The notes beneath the pieces are model-generated. The model was not told the DNA's origin, searched no databases, and saw only the letters and a list, made by a program, of their open reading frames with translations. This document shows, piece by piece, positions 33,838 through 42,240 of a DNA stretch of 64,000 nt. Position 1 is the stretch's first letter. Every line of letters begins with the position of its first letter. Made by a program: the position numbers and the translations under genes. Source of the stretch: Woeseiaceae bacterium (GTDB taxonomy: Bacteria > Pseudomonadota > Gammaproteobacteria > Steroidobacterales > Woeseiaceae); contig JAJFKT010000035.1 in NCBI GenBank assembly GCA_021773075.1, positions 310,001 to 374,000 of the forward strand. The letters are read 5' to 3'.

Positions 33838-34512
33838 GTGACTATCGCGTTAGGCTTTCTTGCCATTATCCTGGCGACGCTGCTCGGCTGGTTGTTAAAG
33901 CAGACCTTCAATACCACTCCGTGGGAGATGGAAGCGGTGGGCGACACCGCGCACCACGGGCCATTGGGTGGTACCGGTGACAAGAGCAAGCTTATTGCCT
34001 TGCTGACCCTGTTGGCCGTCGTTACGTCGTTCTTTGCCTTGATCCTGAGTGCTTACGCACTGCGCATGGAACTCGGTGACTGGGTGCCAATGACTGAGCC
34101 ACAGCTGCTGTGGACAAATACGGTCATGTTGATCGTTGCGAGCGGTGTTTTTCAGTGGACTCGTAATGCGGCAGTGGCAGGACAAGGCGAGCGATTGAAG
34201 CCGGGCCTCTTAATCACGGGTGTGTTGACGCTCGGCTTTGTATTAGGGCAGTTCATTGCGTGGCAGCAGTTGCAAAATTCAGGGCAGTTCATCACGAACA
34301 ACCCATCGAATGCGTTCTTTTATTTCATGACGGGCGCACACGCGGTCCATATATTGGGCGGTCTGTATGTGTGGGCAAGGGCGACGACAAAAGTCGTTCT
34401 CGGTAGCGGTGAGGCGGCAGCGATTCGACGCAGCATTGAGCTGTGCACAATCTACTGGCACTTCCTGCTGCTCGTCTGGTTGGTTCTTTTTGGATTGCTG
34501 TTGTCGACCTAA
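33838..34512 (+). CDS. Cytochrome c oxidase subunit III-like protein (first copy)
   Basis: 224 residues, GTG start directly after the subunit I stop. About six helices are predicted, with the family blocks SNAFFYFMTGAHAVHILGG (about 160-178) and YWHFLLLVWLVLFGLL near the C-terminus. The N-terminal region (TFNTTPWEMEAVGDTAHHGPLGG) is a hydrophilic loop unusual for standard subunit III. It lies immediately before a second subunit III gene, so this operon has two proteins of the fold. It is probably a structural subunit of the same complex. Confidence 0.85.
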   Translation: MTIALGFLAIILATLLGWLLKQTFNTTPWEMEAVGDTAHHGPLGGTGDKSKLIALLTLLAVVTSFFALILSAYALRMELGDWVPMTEPQLLWTNTVMLIVASGVFQWTRNAAVAGQGERLKPGLLITGVLTLGFVLGQFIAWQQLQNSGQFITNNPSNAFFYFMTGAHAVHILGGLYVWARATTKVVLGSGEAAAIRRSIELCTIYWHFLLLVWLVLFGLLLST

Positions 34513-34533
34513 CAAATGACCTGAGGGGTCTTT

Positions 34534-35220
34534 ATGTCAGAAGCGGTTTTGGATAGCGGAGCACCAGAGGCTCCAGGTTCACAGGGTCTTGTAGACGATT
34601 GGTCGCGAGACAAGCAGGTCTTTGGCGTGCCGTGGGGCAAGGCCATGATGTGGATCTTCCTGCTCTCGGATACCTTCATCTTCAGTTGTTTCCTAGTCGG
34701 TTACATGATGGTCCGAATGTCAACCACTGATCCGTGGCCGAATCCGTCCGAGGTATTTGCGTTGGAGGCGTTCGGATATCCGGTACCCCTGCTGCTGATC
34801 GCGATTATGACCTTCATCCTGATCACCTCATCAGGAACGATGGCTCTTGCTGTCAATATGGGTTACCGCAGAGACCGGAACAAGACGTTTTGGCTGATGG
34901 TGGCGACAGCGATACTGGGTGCATCGTTTGTAGGCATGCAAGCCTTTGAGTGGTCAAAACTGATTGCGGAAGGCGTGCGACCCTGGGGCAACCCCTTTGG
35001 TGCAGCTCAGTTTGGTTCCAGCTTCTTTATGATCACCGGCTTCCACGGCATGCACGTATCGGCAGGCGTCATTTACCTGCTGGTCATCGCATTTCGTGTC
35101 AAACGCGGATTCTACGAGAATCGCCCAGGCGGTTACGAAATTGTCGAGGTCACGGGCCTCTACTGGCACTTTGTCGACTTGGTTTGGGTATTTATCTTCG
35201 CATTTTTCTACCTCTGGTAA
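34534..35220 (+). CDS. coxC: Cytochrome c oxidase subunit III (second copy)
   Basis: 228 residues with about five to six helices. The N-terminal hydrophilic part (SEAVLDSGAPEAPGSQGLVD) precedes WGKAMMWIFLLSDTFIFSCF. The ITGFHGMHVSAGVIYLLVI segment near 170 and the terminal YWHFVDLVWVFIFAFFYLW pattern are the classic subunit III C-terminus; the glutamate-containing VEVTGLYWHF is typical. AGGGG stands upstream of the ATG. It likely stabilises subunit I during turnover. The tandem with the first copy is noted separately. Confidence 0.92.
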   Translation: MSEAVLDSGAPEAPGSQGLVDDWSRDKQVFGVPWGKAMMWIFLLSDTFIFSCFLVGYMMVRMSTTDPWPNPSEVFALEAFGYPVPLLLIAIMTFILITSSGTMALAVNMGYRRDRNKTFWLMVATAILGASFVGMQAFEWSKLIAEGVRPWGNPFGAAQFGSSFFMITGFHGMHVSAGVIYLLVIAFRVKRGFYENRPGGYEIVEVTGLYWHFVDLVWVFIFAFFYLW

Positions 35221-35238
35221 GGAACAGGACTAAACGCT

Positions 35239-35583
35239 ATGGCAGTCGAAGGGACACAACATCCGCTAAGAATCTACTGGATCATGTGGATTTCGCTATT
35301 TGTACTGAGCTCATTTTCCTATGCAACCGACTTTATGGACGATGGCCCGCTGCGCATATTCCTGATTCTGTTTTTCATGTTGGCGAAGGCCGGCGGCATT
35401 GTCTGGATTTTCATGCATATGGGCTGGGAGCGGTGGGCGCTAAAGATCGCCATACTCGGTCCACCGGTCGCTATTATGGTGTTGATCGGTCTGATGTCGC
35501 TCGAGGGCGATTACGTTGAAGGCTCACGTCTCGAGCATTACGGCGAAAGCACGATGGAAGTGGCAGGTCCGGAACACCACTAA
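35239..35583 (+). CDS. Cytochrome c oxidase subunit IV-type small protein
   Basis: 114 residues with three hydrophobic helices (about 11-30, 37-58, 68-87), the size and topology of bacterial aa3/caa3 subunit IV (the CtaF/prokaryotic COX4 type). The segment AKAGGIVWIFMHMGWERW fits that family. A polar C-terminal tail of about 24 residues ends in HH. It is the last gene of the operon, 18 bases after subunit III, and is followed by a terminator. Its function is usually accessory, aiding assembly or stability. Confidence 0.85.
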   Translation: MAVEGTQHPLRIYWIMWISLFVLSSFSYATDFMDDGPLRIFLILFFMLAKAGGIVWIFMHMGWERWALKIAILGPPVAIMVLIGLMSLEGDYVEGSRLEHYGESTMEVAGPEHH

Positions 35584-35604
35584 AAACAAAGAGTTATTAC
35601 GAGT

Positions 35605-35627
35605 AAAGGCCCGCTTCGCGGGCCTTT
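35605..35627 (+). terminator. Rho-independent terminator of the cytochrome oxidase operon
   Basis: A perfect ten-base stem, AAAGGCCCGC (35605-35614) with GCGGGCCTTT (35618-35627) and a TTC loop, is followed by ATTATTT. It lies 21 bases after the subunit IV stop and 30 bases before the next gene. Confidence 0.88.
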
Positions 35628-35657
35628 ATTATTTGCAGCGATAGCCATTCTGGCCGT

Positions 35658-36113
35658 ATGCTGGTGCTTATCATGATTGACTCAAAAGCCGTAAAAATCG
35701 CCATCAGCGACGAAGATGTCTCGAAGTGTTTTGACACAGTCGCAGAGCTCAGGCCGCACCTGAAGAAGGACAGCTTCGTCAGTATGGTGCGTGGAATGGA
35801 GGAACAGGGATATCGGCTAGCGTATATAGAAGAAGGCGGCATGGTAGTGGCTGCTGCGGGCTACCGTATTTTCACAAACCTGTTTATGGGCAAGAATCTA
35901 TACGTTGATGATCTGGTAACCGGTGCCACATCTCGATCGCGGGGGCACGGTAAGGCCCTTCTCGACTACTTGCGCAAACTGGCAATCGCTGAGAACTGTG
36001 CCTACCTGCATCTTGATTCCGGAACGCAGCGCCACCGGGCGCACCGATTCTATCTTCGAGAGGGTTTGAATATCGCCAGCTTCCATTTCAGTGAGAAACT
36101 GGACACACTCTAA
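35658..36113 (+). CDS. GNAT family N-acetyltransferase
   Basis: 151 residues of the GNAT fold. The acetyl-CoA pyrophosphate-binding segment is [13 protein letters not shown] (about 94-106, the R/Q-x2-G-x-G/A motif). [11 protein letters not shown] precedes it and the terminal motif B region [12 protein letters not shown] follows. The substrate is not identifiable. Start choice lies between 35658 and ATG 35673. It ends two bases before the phosphopentomutase gene, so they are probably co-transcribed, perhaps only by position. Confidence 0.88.
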   Translation: MLVLIMIDSKAVKIAISDEDVSKCFDTVAELRPHLKKDSFVSMVRGMEEQGYRLAYIEEGGMVVAAAGYRIFTNLFMGKNLYVDDLVTGATSRSRGHGKALLDYLRKLAIAENCAYLHLDSGTQRHRAHRFYLREGLNIASFHFSEKLDTL

Positions 36114-36115
36114 CA

Positions 36116-37333
36116 ATGAACGAGAAGACTTCCCCCACACGCGCGATCATTTTGGTCCTCGATTCCTTCGGTATCGGGGCGACTGCCGACGCCGACAAGT
36201 TCGGCGATGTTGGCGCTGATACCTTTGGACATATAGCTGCAGCCCGAGCCGCATCGGCCGCAGGCCCGCTAAAACTCCCTAATCTTGCCAAACTAGGTTT
36301 GTTTTACGCAGGAAAGGAAAGCACAGGAGCTTTTTCTGCGGGTCACGACGCTGATGTTGAGGTTATCGGGGCCTATGGGCACGCGGCCGAGCTGAGTAGT
36401 GGCAAAGACACGCCGAGCGGGCATTGGGAAATCGCCGGCGTGCCGGTGTTGTTTGAATGGGGTTACTTCACCGGCAAGGATGAGGCGTTTCCGAGTGAGC
36501 TTCTTGAGGAGTTGATCGAGCGTGGAAACTTGCCGGGTGTCCTCGGTAATTGTCACGCTTCGGGCACAACGATTATTGCTGAGCTCGGGGACGAGCATGT
36601 CGAAAGCGGTAAACCGATTGTTTACACATCCGCGGACAGTGTTTTTCAAATAGCCTGTCACGAAGAATCCTTCGGTCTCGACAGACTGTATGAGCTGTGC
36701 GATATCGCTCGTGAGCTGGTCGACAAGTACAACATCGGACGCGTGATTGCGCGCCCATTTGATGGTGATAGTGCAAAAACCTATGCGCGTACGGGTAATC
36801 GCCGCGATTTAACAACGCCACCGCACGCGCCCACCGTTCTCGACAAGCTCGTGGCCAGTGGAGGCGACGTTGTTAGCGTTGGCAAGATATCGGATATCTA
36901 TGCGCACATGGGCATCACAAAGAAGGTCAAAGCCAGCGGTAATGCAGCTTTGTTTGACGCTACTTTGGCGGCGATGAGCGAGGCGGGTGATAACTCTATC
37001 GTGTTCACCAATTTCGTCGACTTCGACATGCTTTTTGGACATCGCCGCGACGTTGAGGGCTATGCGAACGCACTCGAATATCTCGATAATCGCCTGCCCG
37101 AAATCATGGACTTGATGGGCGAGGGCGATTTGCTGGTTCTGTGCGCTGACCACGGCTGTGACCCGACCTGGCCGGGCAGTGACCACACACGTGAACACAT
37201 TCCGGTGCTTGCGTATGGCGCAGGCGTTTCGGCTGGTTCACTAGGTCGTCGCGAAACCTTCGCGGATATAGGCCAGAGTCTCGCAACGCACTTTAATCTG
37301 GAGCCAATGGATTACGGCACCAGTTTCGTTTAG
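36116..37333 (+). CDS. deoB: Phosphopentomutase
   Basis: 405 residues, the E. coli DeoB length. It converts (deoxy)ribose-1-phosphate to the 5-phosphate in the cytoplasm. The alkaline-phosphatase-superfamily blocks are clear: the [22 protein letters not shown]-terminal nucleophile/metal region (split over residues 15-35), [11 protein letters not shown] near 98-108, and [18 protein letters not shown] at about 342-359, which carries metal ligands. In this window it connects thymidine phosphorylase (43131) and purine nucleoside phosphorylase (61860) to deoxyribose-phosphate aldolase (62578). It is convergent with the exported amidohydrolase gene, with six bases between stops. Confidence 0.95.
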   Translation: MNEKTSPTRAIILVLDSFGIGATADADKFGDVGADTFGHIAAARAASAAGPLKLPNLAKLGLFYAGKESTGAFSAGHDADVEVIGAYGHAAELSSGKDTPSGHWEIAGVPVLFEWGYFTGKDEAFPSELLEELIERGNLPGVLGNCHASGTTIIAELGDEHVESGKPIVYTSADSVFQIACHEESFGLDRLYELCDIARELVDKYNIGRVIARPFDGDSAKTYARTGNRRDLTTPPHAPTVLDKLVASGGDVVSVGKISDIYAHMGITKKVKASGNAALFDATLAAMSEAGDNSIVFTNFVDFDMLFGHRRDVEGYANALEYLDNRLPEIMDLMGEGDLLVLCADHGCDPTWPGSDHTREHIPVLAYGAGVSAGSLGRRETFADIGQSLATHFNLEPMDYGTSFV

Positions 37334-37339
37334 ACGAGG

Positions 37340-38779
37340 CTAGCGATTGCGTTGCTCTAGCGCCGCCTGAATCTTCGCCCCAAGAGCATTGGCTTCTGAC
37401 CGCACACGTTCAGTGTCAATCGTGAGCATCTCGCGATCTCTCATGAGTACTTTTCCATCGACAATAACCGTTGCGACGTCCTGCTCATCTGTCACGTAAA
37501 CTAGATGTGAAACAACGTCGTAGGTTGGTATGTGGTGAACGTCGTCGAACGCCACCTGGATGATGTCAGCCTGCTTGCCTACTTCGATCGAGCCAATACT
37601 CTCGCCAAGGCCAATGGCCAACGCACCGCCGTTTGTTGCCATGTTGAGAACTGTTGGAGCGGGCAGGACCGTCGGGTCCATGCGGTCGACTTTCTGCAGG
37701 AAGGACGCAAGGCGCATCTCCTCCCACATATCAAGATCGTTGTTGCTCGCAGCACCGTCAGTGCCAAGACCAACCCGAACGCCTGCCTTCAGCATGTCTG
37801 CGACCGGGGAGATACCCGATGCAATCTTCATGTTCGACGTCGGATTGTGGACGACGCCAACTTTCCTTTCAGCAAGAATTGAAATTTCAGCATCCGTCGG
37901 CCAAACCATATGTGCCGCGATAGTAGGGCCATCGAAAAACCCGATCGAATCGAAAAACTCGACACTTGTCTTGCCAAAAGTGTCCTTCGAATATTGCAAT
38001 TCGAAAGGTGACTCGGACATATGAATACTGATGCCAACGCCATGTTGGATTGCAGCAGCACGAGTCGCCTGCAGCTGCTCAGCGTTGAGCGTGTAGTTTG
38101 CGTGCGGCCCGAATATCGGCGTGATGCGGCTGTTCTTGCCTTTCCATCGTTCAATAAATCCAATGCCCTTCTGAACCGAGTCAGCGGCATTTTCAGCATC
38201 CGGACTGCGTTGGTCAATGACGGTGGCGGATATCAAAGCACGCATGCCGCAGCTGTCTACCGCCTCGGCGATCGTGTCTGGAAAGTAGTACATGTCCACA
38301 AATGTCGTAGTGCCGCCACGTATCATTTCCCAGCAAGCGAGCTCCGTCCCGATTCGCACCAGCTCTGAATCAACAAACTGCACTTCGGACGGAAATATGT
38401 AGTTTGTGAGCCAGTCCATGAGCGCCAGATCATCTGCGACGCCACGTAGAATCGTCATCGCGGCGTGCGAATGGCCGTTGACGAGGCCCGGCATAACGAT
38501 GCGATCTTCGCCTGCCAGAGTTTCTGCTGCACTGTACTCGGTTAAAATATCCTCTGCATTACCGACAGCCAGTATCAGGCCCTCATCGACAGCGACAGCA
38601 CCATTTTCAATGACGGTTCCAGATGCATCCATGCTGACGACGTAGTCGCCTAATATGATCAGATCAATTTGGTCGGCGGGTGATGCGGTAACCTGGGCAT
38701 CGTTAGTGCTCTCTGCTTCGCAGGCCACGATTGTAAGGGCCATTGCGATGAGCGATATATTCTTGATAGTAATTTTCAT
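37340..38779 (-). CDS. Exported MTA/SAH-deaminase-like amidohydrolase lipoprotein
   Basis: 479 residues from ATG 38779 (a TTG at 38797 would add six). It carries a signal peptide with lipobox TIVAC (Cys20) and then a metal-dependent amidohydrolase of the TRZ/ATZ family. NGHSHAAMTILRGVADDLALM near 100-120 supplies the first metal histidines and is the diagnostic start of 5-methylthioadenosine/S-adenosylhomocysteine deaminases. GISIHMSES near 244-252, AAHMVWP near 285, and LGTDGAASNNDLDMW near 327-341 follow. Cytoplasmic MtaD relatives lack a signal peptide. The lipobox places this one outside the cytoplasm. Beside deo genes it may deaminate adenosine-type nucleosides before uptake; the substrate is inferred. 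Confidence 0.82.
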   Translation of the reverse strand: MKITIKNISLIAMALTIVACEAESTNDAQVTASPADQIDLIILGDYVVSMDASGTVIENGAVAVDEGLILAVGNAEDILTEYSAAETLAGEDRIVMPGLVNGHSHAAMTILRGVADDLALMDWLTNYIFPSEVQFVDSELVRIGTELACWEMIRGGTTTFVDMYYFPDTIAEAVDSCGMRALISATVIDQRSPDAENAADSVQKGIGFIERWKGKNSRITPIFGPHANYTLNAEQLQATRAAAIQHGVGISIHMSESPFELQYSKDTFGKTSVEFFDSIGFFDGPTIAAHMVWPTDAEISILAERKVGVVHNPTSNMKIASGISPVADMLKAGVRVGLGTDGAASNNDLDMWEEMRLASFLQKVDRMDPTVLPAPTVLNMATNGGALAIGLGESIGSIEVGKQADIIQVAFDDVHHIPTYDVVSHLVYVTDEQDVATVIVDGKVLMRDREMLTIDTERVRSEANALGAKIQAALEQRNR

Positions 38780-38802
38780 ACGTATATTTTGGCACAAAAA
38801 AA

Positions 38803-38821
38803 GGGGCAGCAGTGCTGCCCC
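38803..38821 (-). terminator. Terminator of the first TonB-dependent receptor gene
   Basis: GGGGCAGC (38803-38810) pairs with GCTGCCCC (38814-38821) across a three-base loop. On the minus strand the hairpin is followed by a run of seven T residues. It lies 28 bases beyond the receptor stop, before the amidohydrolase gene on the same strand, so the two genes form separate units. Confidence 0.85.
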
Positions 38822-38849
38822 TTCGATTGTCGTCCGATAGTCTTCGATT

Positions 38850-41800
38850 CTAGAATCGGAACTTGATACCGAACTGTAAGCGGTACACGGAAGGAATACG
38901 TGCGATCGACGGTGCCGGTGCGATTGTCTCCGGACTTACTTGCGTAAATTGAGAAATTGGCGCGTAGACATACTGGCCGCCGGCGATCGTGACATTGGCG
39001 AGCGCAATATTTGACGGTGCGGTGTAGCTTTCTACCCGACCCCAGTCGTCGTTAATCAGGTTGCCGAGATTCTCGACATCAAGGAATAGATCGAATGCCT
39101 TGTCCCCAAACACCTTGATTTCCTGCTGCAGCCGCAAGCTGACAATGTTGGTGAATCGTGTACGGCAGGAGTTACGAGCTGCGATCTTTCCACGTTGACC
39201 AGCGAGGCACCCGTTGCTGCTAATGAAACCATCCAGGTTCGATAGGAATCCAGCGTCTCCCGTTACGAGCGGGTCGTTAATACCGGTTGGTACGTAGATC
39301 AAATGTGAACCGGGGTTGTCAGGCTCGCTGCCAAAGTCGGCCAGGAATGTGCCGCCAAACGCCGCGTCTCCACTACCAAATACGTAGGAGTAGTTGCGGC
39401 CTGAGCGCCCTGCATAAACCAGACTTGCACGCGTTGTATTATCTCCAAACAACTGGTGTGACCAGTCGAAGGTCGCGGTGATGCGATCCGGAACTTCATA
39501 CTTCGACGTCGACAGCCCCTGTTCGTTGAAATCAGAGGTCGCGTCGAAGGCGAAAGACTCAAACGTAACAAATCGATTGTAAGAACGAACTTCTTCAACA
39601 TCGGTGCTGGTGTAACCCAGTGTGACGTCAATCAGGCCGAAATTGGTCTCCCAGGATTTGGCGAGATTAACCGAAAAAATAGTGCTACTACCCTGGCTGG
39701 TATTTTCGAGAATATAGTCGCCGCCTGGTGTAAAGCTGTAGATGTTGCGGCCGTCCGGCGCGGTGCCAGTTACGGTGCGTCGGCCTTCTCTCACGTTGAA
39801 GCCATCCTGAACGTCGGTGAAAATAACATCAGCAGAAAGTCCCCATCCATCACCCAGGCCGATCTTCGAGAAATCTGCATCGTATTCCACACCGAGGCTG
39901 TACTTCCAGGTGCTCAGCGTATCGAAGTCGGGTGATATTGCCTCAACATCCGAGTCCGGGTTCACGCCATTGGAAGACTGCAGAAGCTCGGTTGCGATCG
40001 TCGGGCTTGGCAGGCCAGCCGCGAGCTGTGCGAGTACTACCGGGTCAGCGGCCGTTACGAAGCTGCAGAAGCCACAGACGATATTGCGGGTGACACCGTT
40101 GCCTGCATAGCTATTGGACAACATGATCAACGGCACGCCGCCGCCGAACACTCCGGCACCGCCTCTTACCGTCACGCGATCAGTCGGCGTCCAGTCAAAT
40201 CCGAAGCGCGGCGAGATAAGAACGTTGCCATCAAGATTGAACGTGTTGTCAAAAGAATTTCGCGATGCGAAATCGGGGTTCAGCGGAACCTCATCAGAGT
40301 TGCTGTGCTGGTCGTAACGCACACCATATTTGAAAACCCATTCGTCGTTGAAGGTCCACTCGTCTTGAATAAAGAAACTATTGGTTACAAGTTCGAACAC
40401 ACCCGCCGCGTCCGCTACATTTCCGGTCGTCGAGCCACCGAACAAGGTCAAGCCGATATTGCGTTGCTCAAAGTTATCGATACCTGTGCGGTCATCAGCG
40501 GTTCCATTGATGCCGTCGGGGCCATCATCAGGGAAAAACAGGAACTGGCCGCGGGTAAACGGTACAAAGGTATTGGCAGTCTCCTTCGTTTCGCGTTCGT
40601 AGCCAACGGTGATAACGTGATCGCCGTTCGTATAGTCGGCTTTGAGGCGCAGTTGTTGAGATTCATTGTCGAGTATATTGTTGTGCCGGAATCGGTCGCC
40701 ACCGGCTGTAATGGTGCCGAAACCGCCGGTCACGATGAGGAAGTCCGGAGTCGTCGAATCAATACTGACCTGGCGATTCTCCACTTCCTTTGTACCGTAC
40801 TTAAACTCGGTCGACAGATTGTCGGTCCAGTCTGAGAACAATTGAAACGACAGCGTATCGAGTTTTTCGTTAATGTTGTAGCGGTTGGACTGCAGTACGG
40901 CCAGGTCCGGGAAGTCATCAAATAGTACGTCGCCCTCGGCACGCTGGTAGCTGAGAATTGCACGGTGTTCATCATTGATGTCCAAATCCAGCTTGATCAG
41001 AAACTTCTCATCCTCGTCCACGTCAGTTGCGTCGAAGGCGCCAGGATCGAACCCGTATTCGTTCTGGAAGATGCTGGTAACACGATCAAGATCGGCCTGA
41101 GTAACGCCGGAGATGTTCTCGATAGTTTGCGAGTTGGACGGACGGGTGGTCTCGAACTTCTCGTAATTCACAAAGAAAAACAACTTGTCCTTAATAATCG
41201 GTCCACCGAGCGTAAAGCCGTAGGTTTCTTCGTCAAAATCACCGATGCCGAGATCGGCGCCCCTGGAGTCATCACCGGTGAAGCTGTCATCAGTCTGAAA
41301 AGCGAATACGCTGCCTTCAAATTCGTTGGTGCCCGACTTGGTTACGATATTGATGTTGCCACCAATGAAGGAACCGAAGGTTACATCGTAAGGTGCGACG
41401 TTGACGGTCAGCGCCTCAATCGCATCGATTGATATAGGCGAGCGCTGTGTTGCCGACGCGTTTTTTGACAGGCCGAAATTATCGTTCTGTGCTACACCAT
41501 CGATCGTCAAATTGTTATAGCGAAAGTTAGCGCCAGCAATCGAAACGGCAGGACCGCGGGCAACGCTGTTGTCGACCAGGATCTTGGGGTCGGTCGCGAG
41601 AGTAGCGACAAAGTCTCTTGATACCGATGGAATAGCATCGATCGTCGCGCGATTAAAAGAGCTACCGATACCCGTTGTAAGTTGTCCGGACGGCGCTTTC
41701 GCTGTTACGACCACTTCCTCGATAACAGAACGAGCGACGATCTCAACGACCTCTGTCCGGTCAAGACTGATAAAGACTTCCTGCAGGACATCAGCTGCAT

Positions 41801-42074
41801 AGACGCCACCAGTAATGGCAATTGTGTAAGGGCCGCCGACTGCAAGTCCACGCGCTGTGGCAACGCCACTTTGGCTGGTACTCGTGGTTTTCATGCGACC
41901 GGTTGGACCGTGAACGATCTCAACTGGCACGTCACTAACAGCGGTGCCAGTCTCATTGGTTACGACAACACGGAGAGAGCCCGTGGTGTTCTGTGCATTA
42001 GCAATGCCACCGAGCAGTAGCAAAACTGCCATGGTCGCTGCGGATAGCAAATTAATTATGCGTTTGTGATTCAT
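38850..42074 (-). CDS. Oar-like TonB-dependent receptor with carboxypeptidase-like N-domain (first)
   Basis: 1074 residues. A signal peptide (about 1-27, ending GGIANA) is followed by a carboxypeptidase regulatory-like/beta-sandwich domain (about 30-115), a plug (about 130-250, with VDGVAQNDNFGL and INIVTKSGTNEFEGSVF) and a long outer-membrane barrel ending KFRF. This is the Oar/large TonB-receptor architecture, which imports sizeable polymers or oligomers using TonB energy. It shares several long motifs with the receptor at 56243-59458. No TonB box is clearly identifiable by eye. GGGGGAT stands before the ATG. Its cargo is not encoded, but all its neighbours concern nucleosides, so nucleic-acid fragments are a reasonable guess. 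Confidence 0.88.
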   Translation of the reverse strand: MNHKRIINLLSAATMAVLLLLGGIANAQNTTGSLRVVVTNETGTAVSDVPVEIVHGPTGRMKTTSTSQSGVATARGLAVGGPYTIAITGGVYAADVLQEVFISLDRTEVVEIVARSVIEEVVVTAKAPSGQLTTGIGSSFNRATIDAIPSVSRDFVATLATDPKILVDNSVARGPAVSIAGANFRYNNLTIDGVAQNDNFGLSKNASATQRSPISIDAIEALTVNVAPYDVTFGSFIGGNINIVTKSGTNEFEGSVFAFQTDDSFTGDDSRGADLGIGDFDEETYGFTLGGPIIKDKLFFFVNYEKFETTRPSNSQTIENISGVTQADLDRVTSIFQNEYGFDPGAFDATDVDEDEKFLIKLDLDINDEHRAILSYQRAEGDVLFDDFPDLAVLQSNRYNINEKLDTLSFQLFSDWTDNLSTEFKYGTKEVENRQVSIDSTTPDFLIVTGGFGTITAGGDRFRHNNILDNESQQLRLKADYTNGDHVITVGYERETKETANTFVPFTRGQFLFFPDDGPDGINGTADDRTGIDNFEQRNIGLTLFGGSTTGNVADAAGVFELVTNSFFIQDEWTFNDEWVFKYGVRYDQHSNSDEVPLNPDFASRNSFDNTFNLDGNVLISPRFGFDWTPTDRVTVRGGAGVFGGGVPLIMLSNSYAGNGVTRNIVCGFCSFVTAADPVVLAQLAAGLPSPTIATELLQSSNGVNPDSDVEAISPDFDTLSTWKYSLGVEYDADFSKIGLGDGWGLSADVIFTDVQDGFNVREGRRTVTGTAPDGRNIYSFTPGGDYILENTSQGSSTIFSVNLAKSWETNFGLIDVTLGYTSTDVEEVRSYNRFVTFESFAFDATSDFNEQGLSTSKYEVPDRITATFDWSHQLFGDNTTRASLVYAGRSGRNYSYVFGSGDAAFGGTFLADFGSEPDNPGSHLIYVPTGINDPLVTGDAGFLSNLDGFISSNGCLAGQRGKIAARNSCRTRFTNIVSLRLQQEIKVFGDKAFDLFLDVENLGNLINDDWGRVESYTAPSNIALANVTIAGGQYVYAPISQFTQVSPETIAPAPSIARIPSVYRLQFGIKFRF

Positions 42075-42240
42075 TAGATCCCCCGACGAATCGAATTCGT
42101 TGTTGTGGTTTTGTTTCGGACTGTCAGTCTGGTCAGCCGTAATTGATCGATTATAGACTATTAGTTGTCAATCAACACTCAAAGTCAGGTTCGATTTGCG
42201 TTACTGTTACAGCAGTGACAGGGCTAAAAAGGTTGAGAAA
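42075..42240. promoter_or_regulatory. Divergent regulatory region, TonB receptor / PhyH-deoA operon
   Basis: The 166 bases separate the minus-strand receptor from the plus-strand dioxygenase-deoA operon. Just upstream of the receptor's ribosome site (GGGGG at 42084-42080, minus strand) lies a dyad ACGAAT-CGA-ATTCGT at 42086-42100. A perfect TATAAT on the minus strand is at 42155-42150, 75 bases before the receptor start. A TTGACA at 42171-42166 is only ten bases from it, so it is not a properly spaced -35. The region GTTG-TCAAT-CAAC at 42164-42176 is also a small dyad and may be an operator. Confidence 0.5.

Noticed and set aside
40305..40835. A 176-codon plus-strand frame inside the first TonB-dependent receptor gene
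   Set aside because: Antisense to a continuous, well-conserved receptor barrel, with no start signal or domain.
42166..42171. TTGACA on the minus strand close to a perfect TATAAT as a full promoter
   Set aside because: Only ten bases lie between the two hexamers, well short of the 16-18 expected, so only the -10 box is kept as suggestive.
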